A DNA stretch of 64,000 bases from Aspidapion aeneum (Eukaryota; Arthropoda; Insecta; Coleoptera; Brentidae). Where the stretch lies: contig OY755047.1 of the NCBI GenBank assembly GCA_963576565.1, positions 1,054,001 through 1,118,000 of the forward strand, read 5' to 3'. The notes beneath the pieces were generated by a model. It searched no databases and was not told the DNA's origin. It was given only the letters and a program-made list of their open reading frames with translations. Below, one piece after another: positions 50,801 through 62,800 of this stretch; the first letter of the stretch is position 1, and the number at the start of each line of letters is the position of its first letter. Made by a program: the position numbers and the translations under genes.

Positions 50801-53800
50801 AGGAGAGCAGAAGATATCAGGAGTAACAGGAAATTTAAAAAATACCTCCTCGCACTCATGTCGTCCTGATAGAAAATCTCTTAACTCCGGTTTTCTGCAA
50901 AATTTTACATCTTATCAGGAGAGCAGAAGAAATCAGGAGTAACAGAAAATTTTAAAAATACCTCCTCGCACTTATGTCGTCCTGATAGAAAATCTCTTAA
51001 CTCGGGTTTTCTGCAAAATTTTACATTTTATCAGGATAGCAGAAGAAATCAGGAGTAACAGAAAATTTAGAAAATACCTCCTCGCACTTATGTCGTCCTG
51101 ATAGAAAATCTCTTAACTCCGGTTTTCTGCAAAATTTTACATTTTATCAGGAGAGCAGAAGAAATCAGGAGTAACAGGAAATTTTAAAAATACCTCCTCG
51201 CACTTATGTCGTCCTGATAGAAAATCTTTTAAGTCGGGTTTTTTGCAAAATTTTACATTTTATCAGGATAGCAGAAGAAATCAGGAGTAACAGAAAATTT
51301 AGAAAATACCTCCTCGCACTTATGTCGTCCTGATAGAAAATCTCTTAACTCCGGTTTTCTTCAAAATTTTACATTTTATCAGGAGAGCAGAAGAAATCAG
51401 GAGTAACAGGAAATTTTAAAAATACCTCCTCGCACTTATGTCGTCCTGATAGAAAATCTCTTAACTCGGGTTTTTTGCAAAATTTACATTTTTATCAGGA
51501 GAGCAGAAGATATCAGGAGTAACAGGAAATTTAAAAAATACCTCCTCGCACTCATGTCGTCCTGATAGAAAATCTCTTACTCCGGTTTTCTGCAAAATTT
51601 TACATCTTATCAGGAGAGCAGAAGAAATCAGGAGTAACAGAAAATTTTAAAAATACCTCCTCGCACTTATGTCGTCCTGATAGAAAATCTCTTAACTCGG
51701 GTTTTCTGCAAAATTTTACATTTTATCAGGATAGCAGAAGAAATCAGGAGTAACAGAAAATTTAGAAAATACCTCCTCGCACTTATGTCGTCCTGATAGA
51801 AAATCTCTTAACTCCGGTTTTCTGCAAAATTTTACATTTTATCAGGAGAGCAGAAGAAATCAGGAGTAACAGGAAATTTTAAAAATACCTCCTCGCACTT
51901 ATGTCGTCCTGATAGAAAATCTCTTAACTCCGGTTTTCTGCAAAATTTTACATCTTATCAGGAGAGCAGAAGAAATCAGGAGTAACAGAAAATTTTAAAA
52001 ATACCTCCTCGCACTTATGTCGTCCTGATAGAAAATCTCTTAACTCGGGTTTTCTGCAAAATTTTACATTTTATCAGGATAGCAGAAGAAATCAGGAGTA
52101 ACAGAAAATTTAGAAAATACCTCCTCGCACTTATGTCGTCCTGATAGAAAATCTCTTAACTCCGGTTTTCTGCAAAATTTTACATTTTATCAGGAGAGCA
52201 GAAGAAATCAGGAGTAACAGGAAATTTTAAAAATACCTCCTCGCACTTATGTCGTCCTGATAGAAAATCTTTTAAGTCGGGTTTTTTGCAAAATTTTACA
52301 TTTTATCAGGATAGCAGAAGAAATCAGGAGTAACAGAAAATTTAGAAAATACCTCCTCGCACTTATGTCGTCCTGATAGAAAATCTCTTAACTCCGGTTT
52401 TCTTCAAAATTTTACATTTTATCAGGAGAGCAGAAGAAATCAGGAGTAACAGGAAATTTTAAAAATACCTCCTCGCACTTATGTCGTCCTGATAGAAAAT
52501 CTCTTAACTCGGGTTTTTTGCAAAATTTACATTTTTATCAGGAGAGCAGAAGATATCAGGAGTAACAGGAAATTTAAAAAATACCTCCTCGCACTCATGT
52601 CGTCCTGATAGAAAATCTCTTAACTCCGGTTTTCTGCAAAATTTTACATCTTATCAGGAGAGCAGAAGAAATCAGGAGTAACAGAAAATTTTAAAAATAC
52701 CTCCTCGCACTTATGTCGTCCTGATAGAAAATCTCTTAACTCGGGTTTTCTGCAAAATTTTACATTTTATCAGGATAGCAGAAGAAATCAGGAGTAACAG
52801 AAAATTTAGAAAATACCTCCTCGCACTTATGTCGTCCTGATAGAAAATCTCTTAACTCCGGTTTTCTGCAAAATTTTACATTTTATCAGGAGAGCAGAAG
52901 AAATCAGGAGTAACAGGAAATTTTAAAAATACCTCCTCGCACTTATGTCGTCCTGATAGAAAATCTCTTAACTCGGGTTTTTTGCAAAATTTACATTTTT
53001 ATCAGGAGAGCAGAAGATATCAGGAGTAACAGGAAATTTAAAAAATACCTCCTCGCACTTATGTCGTCCTGATAGAAAATCTCTTAACTCCGGTTTTCTG
53101 CAAAATTTTACATCTTATCAGGAGAGCAGAAGAAATCAGGAGTAACAGAAAATTTTAAAAATACCTCCTCGCACTTATGTCGTCCTGATAGAAAATCTCT
53201 TAACTCGGGTTTTCTGCAAAATTTTACATTTTATCAGGATAGCAGAAGAAATCAGGAGTAACAGAAAATTTAGAAAATACCTCCTCGCACTTATGTCGTC
53301 CTGATAGAAAATCTCTTAACTCCGGTTTTCTGCAAAATTTTACATTTTATCAGGAGAGCAGAAGAAATCAGGAGTAACAGGAAATTTTAAAAATACCTCC
53401 TCGCACTTATGTCGTCCTGATAGAAAATCTCTTAACTCGGGTTTTTTGCAAAATTTTACATTTTATCAGGATAGCAGAAGAAATCAGGAGTAACAGAAAA
53501 TTTAGAAAATACCTCCTCGCACTTATGTCGTCCTGATAGAAAATCTCTTAACTCCGGTTTTCTGCAAAATTTTACATTTTATCAGGAGAGCAGAAGAAAT
53601 CAGGAGTAACAGGAAATTTTAAAAATACCTCCTCGCACTTATGTCGTCCTGATAGAAAATCTCTTAACTCGGGTTTTTTGCAAAATTTACATTTTTATCA
53701 GGAGAGCAGAAGATATCAGGAGTAACAGGAAATTTAAAAAATACCTCCTCGCACTCATGTCGTCCTGATAGAAAATCTCTTAACTCCGGTTTTCTGCAAA

Positions 53801-56672
53801 ATTTTACATCTTATCAGGAGAGCAGAAGAAATCAGGAGTAACAGAAAATTTTAAAAATACCTCCTCGCACTTATGTCGTCCTGATAGAAAATCTCTTAAC
53901 TCGGGTTTTCTGCAAAATTTTACATTTTATCAGGATAGCAGAAGAAATCAGGAGTAACAGAAAATTTAGAAAATACCTCCTCGCACTTATGTCGTCCTGA
54001 TAGAAAATCTCTTAACTCCGGTTTTCTGCAAAATTTTACATTTTATCAGGAGAGCAGAAGAAATCAGGAGTAACAGGAAATTTTAAAAATACCTCCTCGC
54101 ACTTATGTCGTCCTGATAGAAAATCTCTTAACTCGGGTTTTTTGCAAAATTTACATTTTTATCAGGAGAGCAGAAGATATCAGGAGTAACAGGAAATTTA
54201 AAAAATACCTCCTCGCACTTATGTCGTCCTGATAGAAAATCTCTTAACTCCGGTTTTCTGCAAAATTTTACATCTTATCAGGAGAGCAGAAGAAATCAGG
54301 AGTAACAGAAAATTTTAAAAATACCTCCTCGCACTTATGTCGTCCTGATAGAAAATCTCTTAACTCGGGTTTTCTGCAAAATTTTACATTTTATCAGGAT
54401 AGCAGAAGAAATCAGGAGTAACAGAAAATTTAGAAAATACCTCCTCGCACTTATGTCGTCCTGATAGAAAATCTCTTAACTCCGGTTTTCTGCAAAATTT
54501 TACATTTTATCAGGAGAGCAGAAGAAATCAGGAGTAACAGGAAATTTTAAAAATACCTCCTCGCACTTATGTCGTCCTGATAGAAAATCTCTTAACTCGG
54601 GTTTTTTGCAAAATTTTACATTTTATCAGGATAGCAGAAGAAATCAGGAGTAACAGAAAATTTAGAAAATACCTCCTCGCACTTATGTCGTCCTGATAGA
54701 AAATCTCTTAACTCCGGTTTTCTGCAAAATTTTACATTTTATCAGGAGAGCAGAAGAAATCAGGAGTAACAGGAAATTTTAAAAATACCTCCTCGCACTT
54801 ATGTCGTCCTGATAGAAAATCTCTTAACTCGGGTTTTTTGCAAAATTTTACATTTTATCAGGATAGCAGAAGAAATCAGGAGTAACAGAAAATTTAGAAA
54901 ATACCTCCTCGCACTTATGTCGTCCTGATAGAAAATCTCTTAACTCCGGTTTTCTGCAAAATTTTACATTTTATCAGGAGAGCAGAAGAAATCAGGAGTA
55001 ACAGGAAATTTTAAAAATACCTCCTCGCACTTATGTCGTCCTGATAGAAAATCTCTTAACTCGGGTTTTTTGCAAAATTTACATTTTTATCAGGAGAGCA
55101 GAAGATATCAGGAGTAACAGGAAATTTAAAAAATACCTCCTCGCACTCATGTCGTCCTGATAGAAAATCTCTTAACTCCGGTTTTCTGCAAAATTTTACA
55201 TCTTATCAGGAGAGCAGAAGAAATCAGGAGTAACAGAAAATTTTAAAAATACCTCCTCGCACTTATGTCGTCCTGATAGAAAATCTCTTAACTCGGGTTT
55301 TCTGCAAAATTTTACATTTTATCAGGATAGCAGAAGAAATCAGGAGTAACAGAAAATTTAGAAAATACCTCCTCGCACTTATGTCGTCCTGATAGAAAAT
55401 CTCTTAACTCCGGTTTTCTGCAAAATTTTACATTTTATCAGGAGAGCAGAAGAAATCAGGAGTAACAGGAAATTTTAAAAATACCTCCTCGCACTTATGT
55501 CGTCCTGATAGAAAATCTCTTAACTCGGGTTTTTTGCAAAATTTACATTTTTATCAGGAGAGCAGAAGATATCAGGAGTAACAGGAAATTTAAAAAATAC
55601 CTCCTCGCACTTATGTCGTCCTGATAGAAAATCTCTTAACTCCGGTTTTCTGCAAAATTTTACATTTTATCAGGAGAGCAGAAGAAATCAGGAGTAACAG
55701 GAAATTTTAAAAATACCTCCTCGCACTTATGTCGTCCTGATAGAAAATCTCTTAACTCGGGTTTTTTGCAAAATTTACATTTTTATCAGGAGAGCAGAAG
55801 ATATCAGGAGTAACAGGAAATTTAAAAAATACCTCCTCGCACTTATGTCGTCCTGATAGAAAATCTCTTAACTCCGGTTTTCTGCAAAATTTTACATTTT
55901 ATCAGGAGAGCAGAAGAAATCAGGAGTAACAGGAAATTTTAAAAATACCTCCTCGCACTTATGTCGTCCTGATAGAAAATCTCTTAACTCGGGTTTTTTG
56001 CAAAATTTTACATTTTATCAGGATAGCAGAAGAAATCAGGAGTAACAGAAAATTTAGAAAATACCTCCTCGCACTTATGTCGTCCTGATAGAAAATCTCT
56101 TAACTCCGGTTTTCTGCAAAATTTTACATTTTATCAGGAGAGCAGAAGAAATCAGGAGTAACAGGAAATTTTAAAAATACCTCCTCGCACTTATGTCGTC
56201 CTGATAGAAAATCTCTTAACTCGGGTTTTTTGCAAAATTTTACATTTTATCAGGATAGCAGAAGAAATCAGGAGTAACAGAAAATTTAGAAAATACCTCC
56301 TCGCACTTATGTCGTCCTGATAGAAAATCTCTTAACTCCGGTTTTCTGCAAAATTTTACATTTTATCAGGAGAGCAGAAGAAATCAGGAGTAACAGGAAA
56401 TTTTAAAAATACCTCCTCGCACTTATGTCGTCCTGATAGAAAATCTCTTAACTCGGGTTTTTTGCAAAATTTTACATTTTTATCAGGAGAGCAGAAGAAA
56501 TCAGGAGTAACAGAAAATTTTAAAAATACCTCCTCGCACTTATGTCGTCCTGATAGAAAATCTCTTAACTCGAGTTTTCTGCAAAATTTTACATTTTTAT
56601 CAGGAGAGCAGAAGATATCAGAAGTAACAGGAAATTTTTATAAAACCTTCTTGTACTTATCCTGATATAAAA
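26816..56672 (+). repeat. 29.9-kb satellite array, 116-117-bp monomer
   Basis: The array is uninterrupted, head to tail, with about 256 monomers. Each monomer runs from GCAAAATTTTACAT through TATCAGGAGAGCAGAAGA, AGGAGTAACAG, ATACCTCCTCGCACTTATG and TCGTCCTGATAGAAAATCTC to TTAACTCGGG or TTAACTCCGG. Variable sites define monomer types: CATTTTTA/CATTTTA/CATCTTA, AGATATC/AGAAATC, AGGAAAT/AGAAAAT, ACTTATG/ACTCATG, CGGGTTTTTTG/CCGGTTTTCTG and CAGGAGAGC/CAGGATAGC. Flank monomers (26.8-27.4 kb and the last two or so) are more diverged than the centre. Higher-order periods of 232, 464 and 1514 bp and a duplication of about 10.2 kb are visible. ORFs of 61-132 residues inside are repeat artefacts, since a 117-bp unit keeps frame and 116-bp units break it. 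Confidence 0.98.
28014..46000 (+). repeat. Internal duplication of the satellite, offset about 10.24 kb
   Basis: Rare variants recur at a fixed offset. GAGAGTAGAAG is at 28014 and 38255 (10,241 bp). Runs of three same-type monomers start at 28566 and 38807 (10,241). A similar run starts at 30080 and 40321 (10,241). A CCGATTTT-type run starts at 31244 and 41601 (10,357). A run at 34382 matches 44971 (10,589). The offset grows by whole monomers, so the blocks differ by a few unit insertions or deletions. The outer limits are approximate. Confidence 0.85.
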
Positions 56673-56755
56673 TACAAAACTTAGCAATCTTTAAAAAAAA
56701 CACTGTTTTAGGTAAATATTTTTATTTTTAACCAAATAACATACCTATTCTACAT

Positions 56756-56761
56756 TTTATT
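56756..56761 (-). terminator. SUGP1 polyadenylation signal candidate
   Basis: TTTATT on the plus strand reads AATAAA on the minus strand, 65 bp after the SUGP1 stop. Further copies lie at 56760-56765 and 56721-56726. The 3' UTR must be short, because the satellite begins at about 56672. Confidence 0.6.
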
Positions 56762-56825
56762 TATTTACACACTATACTGTCAAAAGGCATTACTTCACAC
56801 CTGTCATTTTTGCTGCGGCTCCTGT

Positions 56826-59800
56826 TTAGTAATAGGGTCTTCTGGGGTTGTTCTGAAAAAAAAAACCATATATTAAAAAAATCGGTCACGGCCGTGACCA
56901 AATAGTTGCGAAAAATCGAAAGATACACAGGACAATTTGGCATCACCCGTTATATTTTTATAATCTCTCTCCTGCGGGCAGGTATTTGTAAACTTACCAA
57001 AGGATTAGGCCTGAATCGATATGCCAGCATCATGCGTTTTCTGTAGGTCTCATACTCGTCTTCGCCTTCTGTAGCCAGCTCTGAGTGGAGCCCTAGGCCT
57101 TGAGTGTCGGCTCTGGGAGCGCCTCTGAAAAGAAAGAAAAAATTGTAGTTAACAAAAAAATTTTCAAAAAATGTTAAATGCAGAATTTTTTTTTTTTAAA
57201 CTGTTTGTTACTTACTTGCCAATGGGTTCTACGATTCCAGTGCTGTTCTGTCCGAGCCCTTGACCCTCTGACCAGCCCAGTTTTTGAAGCATCTTGAAGC
57301 CCACATTGTCTTCTTTGATTTTAAACTCCTGCAAAGAAAAAAAACTAATTGCAAAAAAGCCATAATTTTGTCACGTCCGCCACAATTGTGTCACACCCGT
57401 CACAATTATGCAACACCAGTAAAAATTGTCCCATGCTTGAAACAATTATGCAATAGTAACAATTGTGTCACGTCTGTCACAATTATGTCACGTCTGTCAC
57501 AATTGTGTCACCTTTGTCAAAATTGTGTCACCTCTGTCAAAATTAGGTCACGTCTGTCACAATTGTGTCACGTCTGTCACAATTGTGTAACGTCTGTCAC
57601 AATTGTGTCACGTCTATCACAATTTTGTTACGTCTGTCATAATTTTGTCACGTCTGTCACAATTGTGTTAAGACTGTCACCATTATTTCACGTTTGTTAC
57701 AATTGTGCCACGCATGTTACACTTGTGTCACGTCTGTTACAATTCTGTCACGTCTGTCACAATTGTGTCACGTCCGTCACAATTGTATCACGTCTGTTAC
57801 AATTGTGCCACGCATGTTACACTTGTGTCACGTCTGTCACAATTGTCTCACGTCTGTCACAATTGTGTAATATCTCACAATTATTTCACGTCTGTCACAC
57901 GTCGGTAACAACTGTGTCACGTCTGTCACAATTGTGTCACGTCTATCAGTTTTGTCACGTCTGTCACAATTGTGCCACGTACGTTACAATTGTCACGTCT
58001 GTTACAATTCTGTCACGTCTGTCGCAATTGTCACGTTTGTCACAATTGTGTCACGCCTGTCACAATTGTGTCACGTCTGTCACAATTGTGCCACGTATGT
58101 TACAATTGTGTCACGTCTGTCACAATTGTTTCGCGTCGGTAACAATTATGTCACGTCTGTCACAATTGAGTGACGTCTGTCACAATTGTGTCACCTTTGT
58201 CAAAATTGTGTCACCTTTGTCAAAATTGTGTCACCTTTGTCAAAATTAGGTCACGTCTGTCACAATTGTGTCACGTCTGTCACAATTGTGTAACGTCTGT
58301 CACAATTGTGTCACGTCTATCACAATTTTGTCACGTCTGTCATAATTTTGTCACGTATGTCACAATTGTGTTATGACTGTCACAATTATTTCACGTCTGT
58401 TACAATTGTGCCACGCATGTTACACTTGTGTCACGTCTGTTACAATTCTGTCACGTCTGTCACAATTGTGTCACGTCCGTCACAATTGTATCACGTCTGT
58501 TACAGTTGTGTCACGTCGGTAACAACTGTGTCACGTCTGTCACAATTGTGTCACGTCTATCAGTTTTGTCACGTCTGTCACAATTGTGCCACGTACGTTA
58601 CAATTGTCACGTCTGTCACAATTGTCACGTCTGTCACAATTGTGTCACGCCTGTCACAATTGTGTCACGTCTGTCATAATTTTGTCACGTCTGTCACAAT
58701 TGTGTTATGACTGTCACAATTATTTGACGTCTGTTACAATTGTGCCACGCATGTTACACTTGTGTCACGTCTGTTACAATTCTGTCACGTCTGTCACAAT
58801 TGTGTAATATCTCACAATTATTTCACGTCTGTCACAATTGTTTCACGTCGGTAACAACTGTGTCACGTCTGTCACAATTGTGTCACGTCTATCAGTTTTG
58901 TCACGTCTGTCACAATTGTGCCACGTACGTTACAATTGTCACGTCTGTTACAATTCTGTCACGTCTGTCACAATTGTGTCGCGCCTGTCACAATTGTGTC
59001 ACGTCTGTCACAATTGTGCCACGTATGTTACAATTGTGTCACGTCTGTCACAATTGTTTCGCGTCGGTAACAATTATGTCACGTCTGTCACAATTGAGTC
59101 ACGTCTGTCACAATTGTGTCACGTCTGTCACAATTGTGTCACGTCTGTCACAATTGTCTCACGTCTCTCACAATTGTCTCACGTCCGTCATAAGTATGTG
59201 ACTCCTGTTACAATAAAAAAAAAATTACCTTATAATCAGTAAAGTTGGGTTGACGGCCCTCTTTGATAGCTTCGCAGTTATCCATGAATCTTTTTAGCTC
59301 TTCCGGAGGTAAGAAGTCTCCAATGTGATGCTTTCCCTCTGCCTGTTTGGTTAATTCAGTCGACCAAATTTCTGTGGCTTGCATTTCCTATTAAAAAAAA
59401 GCTTTAGGAGGCATAGGACATCTCGAAAACTGTTGGACCAATTATAATAAACTTGGTCAAATTATTCACGCCGTCGTCTTCGAGAATACTAAATTTTTCT
59501 AAGTAAATGATGACATATGATATTACGAAAACTGTTGAATCAATTTTAATGAAACTTGGTCAAGTTATCTGTTCAACCCTTCTGAACAACTATTGTTATA
59601 AGTTTTTTTAAGATGTTAGAACTTTTCTAAAATAATACATTTATCTCACCAAGCTATAGAATGACATATGTATCTTGAAAACTGTTTGATAAATTTTAAT
59701 GAAACTTGGTCAAATTATCCCTTGGACCCTTCTAAACAATTTTTGTGTTTATTTTTTTAAAATTCAAGCCTTTGTGTTCGACCTATCAGACATAGACAAG

Positions 59801-62800
59801 CTATAGTTATCTCATCAGAATGATATGTGTTATCTCGAAAACTGTGGGACCAATTTTAATAAAACGTGGTCAAATTATCCCTTGGACCCTTAGGAACAAT
59901 TTTTGTTTTAAGAGTTTTTTTTATTAATGTCGTCGTTTTCAAGATACCAGACCTTTTCTAAAAAAATACATTTTCAAACGTAAGCAAATTGTAATACAAA
60001 AAAATTCAAAAAAAGTTCTTTTTAAACGAAGCTATAGTTATCTCTTCAGAATGATATATGATATCTCAAAAACTGTTGGACCAATTTTAATAAAACTTAA
60101 TTATCTCTTGGATCCTCGTGAACAATTTTTCTTTATTTAAACCGTCGTTTTTGAGTTATTAGACATTTTCTTTAAAAAATAAATAGCATAAAATAAAATT
60201 CTTTGGTGGTAGTAAAAATCTTAATGATAAAAAATATAGGGTGAATTGATCTGACCTCAAAAAAACTTACTTTTTGCCTCATCTTGTGTTCCCAAGTCCC
60301 GCCATCTGTGTCTTCATCTGAGTCGTATTCATATTTGTTTTTATTCTGTGCTGCTAACCTGTATAAAAAAAAATTAAACGCATAATTATAAATATCTTTA
60401 AAAAAAAAAATGAACAATTAAAAAAATATATATTTCTTTTAAAAAAATGTGAAGAATAAGCATTACAATGTGGCTCGCCAACTTCGAACGGAGACAAAGG
60501 ACCAAGAACAATAAGATTTGAAAGGAAGTATTACCTTTCGACTTCTGCTCTTTTCTTCATCATGTCCTGGTAAAGAAGATGGATCTTGTAGTTTTCTTCC
60601 GCTTTCTTCCACGTTTCTTCTTCCAAGTTGATACTGCCGTAGTTCATCGACACGTATTGCAGGAGACCAGGGTCGGTACGCGTCACTTTTGACAACATTG
60701 GCGTAGGTTGATCTGAAACATATAAATAGATTAGCAGAATAAGTCATAGATATAAAAAAAATTAGACGGCGCTTCGACAATAAAGAACTTAATAGGAGGG
60801 GCTTTGCATTTAATGGGTGTGGCATATACAGGAGGAGGTACTTATTCAATGGAAGAGGAGGCATTGCGTTAATCTACTATTGGCCCATACTGTACTTAAT
60901 GGGAGGGGCCTTGCATCAAATGGGTGGGGCTTATATAGGAGGAGGTACTAACTCAATAGGAGAGGAGGCATAGCGTTAATCTAATATTGGCCAATAATGT
61001 AGTTAAAGGGAGGGGCCTTGCATTTAATGGGTGGGGCATATACAGTAAAAGGTACATACTAAATGGAAGAGGAGGCATAGCTTTAATCTACTATTGACCA
61101 ATAATGTAGTTAAAGGGAGGGGCCTTGCATTTAATGGGTGGGGCATATACAGTAGGAGGTACATACTAAATGGGAGGGGCCTTGCATCAAATGGGTGTGG
61201 CTTATATAGGAGGAGGTACTTACTCAATGGAAGAGGAAGCATAGCTTTAATCTACTATTGACCAATAATGTAGTTAAAGGGAGGGGCCTAGCATTTAATG
61301 GGTGGGGCATATACAGTAAAAGGTACATACTAAATGAAAGAGGAGCCATAGCTTTAATCTACTATTGACCAATAATGTAGTTAAAGGGAGGGGCCTTGCA
61401 TTTAATGGGTGGGGCATATACAGTAGAAGGTACATACTAAATGGGAGGGGCCTTGCATCAAATGGGTGGGGCTTATATAGGAGGAGGTACTTACACAATG
61501 GAAGATGAGGCATAGCTTTAATCTACTATTGACCAATAATGTAGTTAAAGGGAGGGGCCTTGCATTTAATGGGTGGGGCATATACAGGAGGAGGTACTTA
61601 ATGGAAGAGGAGGCATAGCGTTAATCTACTATTGGCCAATCCTGAACTTAATGGGAGGGGCCTTGCATCAAATGGGTGGGGCTTATACAGGAGGAGGTAC
61701 TTACTCAATGGAAGAGGAGGCATAGTGTTAATTTATATTGGCCAATACTCCACTTAATGGGAGGGGCTGTACATTTAATGCGTGGGGCATATACAGGAGG
61801 AGGTACTTATTCAATGGAAGAGGAGGCATACTGTACTTAATGGGAGGGGCCGTACATTTAATGGGTGGGACATATACAGGAGGAGGTACTCAATGGAAGA
61901 GGAGGCATAGCGGTAATCTACTATTGGCCTAAACTGTACTTAATGGGAGGGGCTATACATTTTATGGGTGGGGCATAGACAAGAGGAGGTACTTACTCAA
62001 AGGAAGAGGAGGCATATGACTGAGTATCGGTATAACCACGGGAACCACACCGGGAGCTGCTACGTTGGGGTCTTTTTCACCCCATCTGCTCTTGCGTTTA
62101 CGTCTGCGTTCGTTTCTAGCCTCACTGCTGTCCTACAAATTAAAAATAAAATGAAAGATCTAATAGTTTCCTAGTCAATTAGCAAGAAAATTCAAAATCT
62201 TACATCATTTTCCTGTTTGACCTCGTCTTTAATATCTTTTTCGAAATCTTCATCATCATCTTGTAAAGCCATTTCAGGTTCATAGGGTTCATCTTTAGGC
62301 TCGATTTTTTCTTCTTTGACTTCTGGCTTGGGAATTAAAACAGCAGGGTTAATTGTTTCGCGGTTCTCCTGCCAATCTGTCAAAAAAAAACATTAATATA
62401 ATAAATACACATTTGACTACCTCTCAAAATATTGTTGCTCCCTCTCAAAATACCGTAGCTCCCTCCCAAAAGACCGTTGCTCCCTCTCAAGACTGTTGCT
62501 TCCTCTCAAGATACTCCTACTCAAACGGTTAATGCTCCCTTTCAAACGGTCGCTGCTTCGTCCCAAACGGTCGTTCTCTTCTCAAAAGTTCGTTGCTCCT
62601 TCTCAAACGCCCATTGCTCCCTCTCAAAAGGTTGTTGCTCCCTCTCAAACGTCGTTGCTCTCCCAATCTATTAAACTATTTATTTCTCGTCGCTCTCTTA
62701 AAAAGCCTGTTTACCCTCTTAAAATATTGTTGCTCCCTCTCAAAAGACCGTAGCTCCCTCTCACAAGACCGTTGCTCCCTCTCAAGACTGTTGCGTCCTC

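Noticed and set aside
57284..58249. 321-residue plus-strand ORF and its neighbours rich in CHVCHNC
   Set aside because: It is a 20-bp minisatellite read in frame (three units are 60 bp), antisense within a SUGP1 intron and overlapping a SUGP1 exon.
57362..59210. CRISPR-like array of short repeats
   Set aside because: The units are contiguous with no unique spacers, and the sequence lies in a eukaryotic intron.
60463..60864. 133-residue minus-strand ORF with MPPLPLNKYLL
   Set aside because: It reads the splice-site minisatellite and then SUGP1 exon 60535-60712 in the wrong frame.
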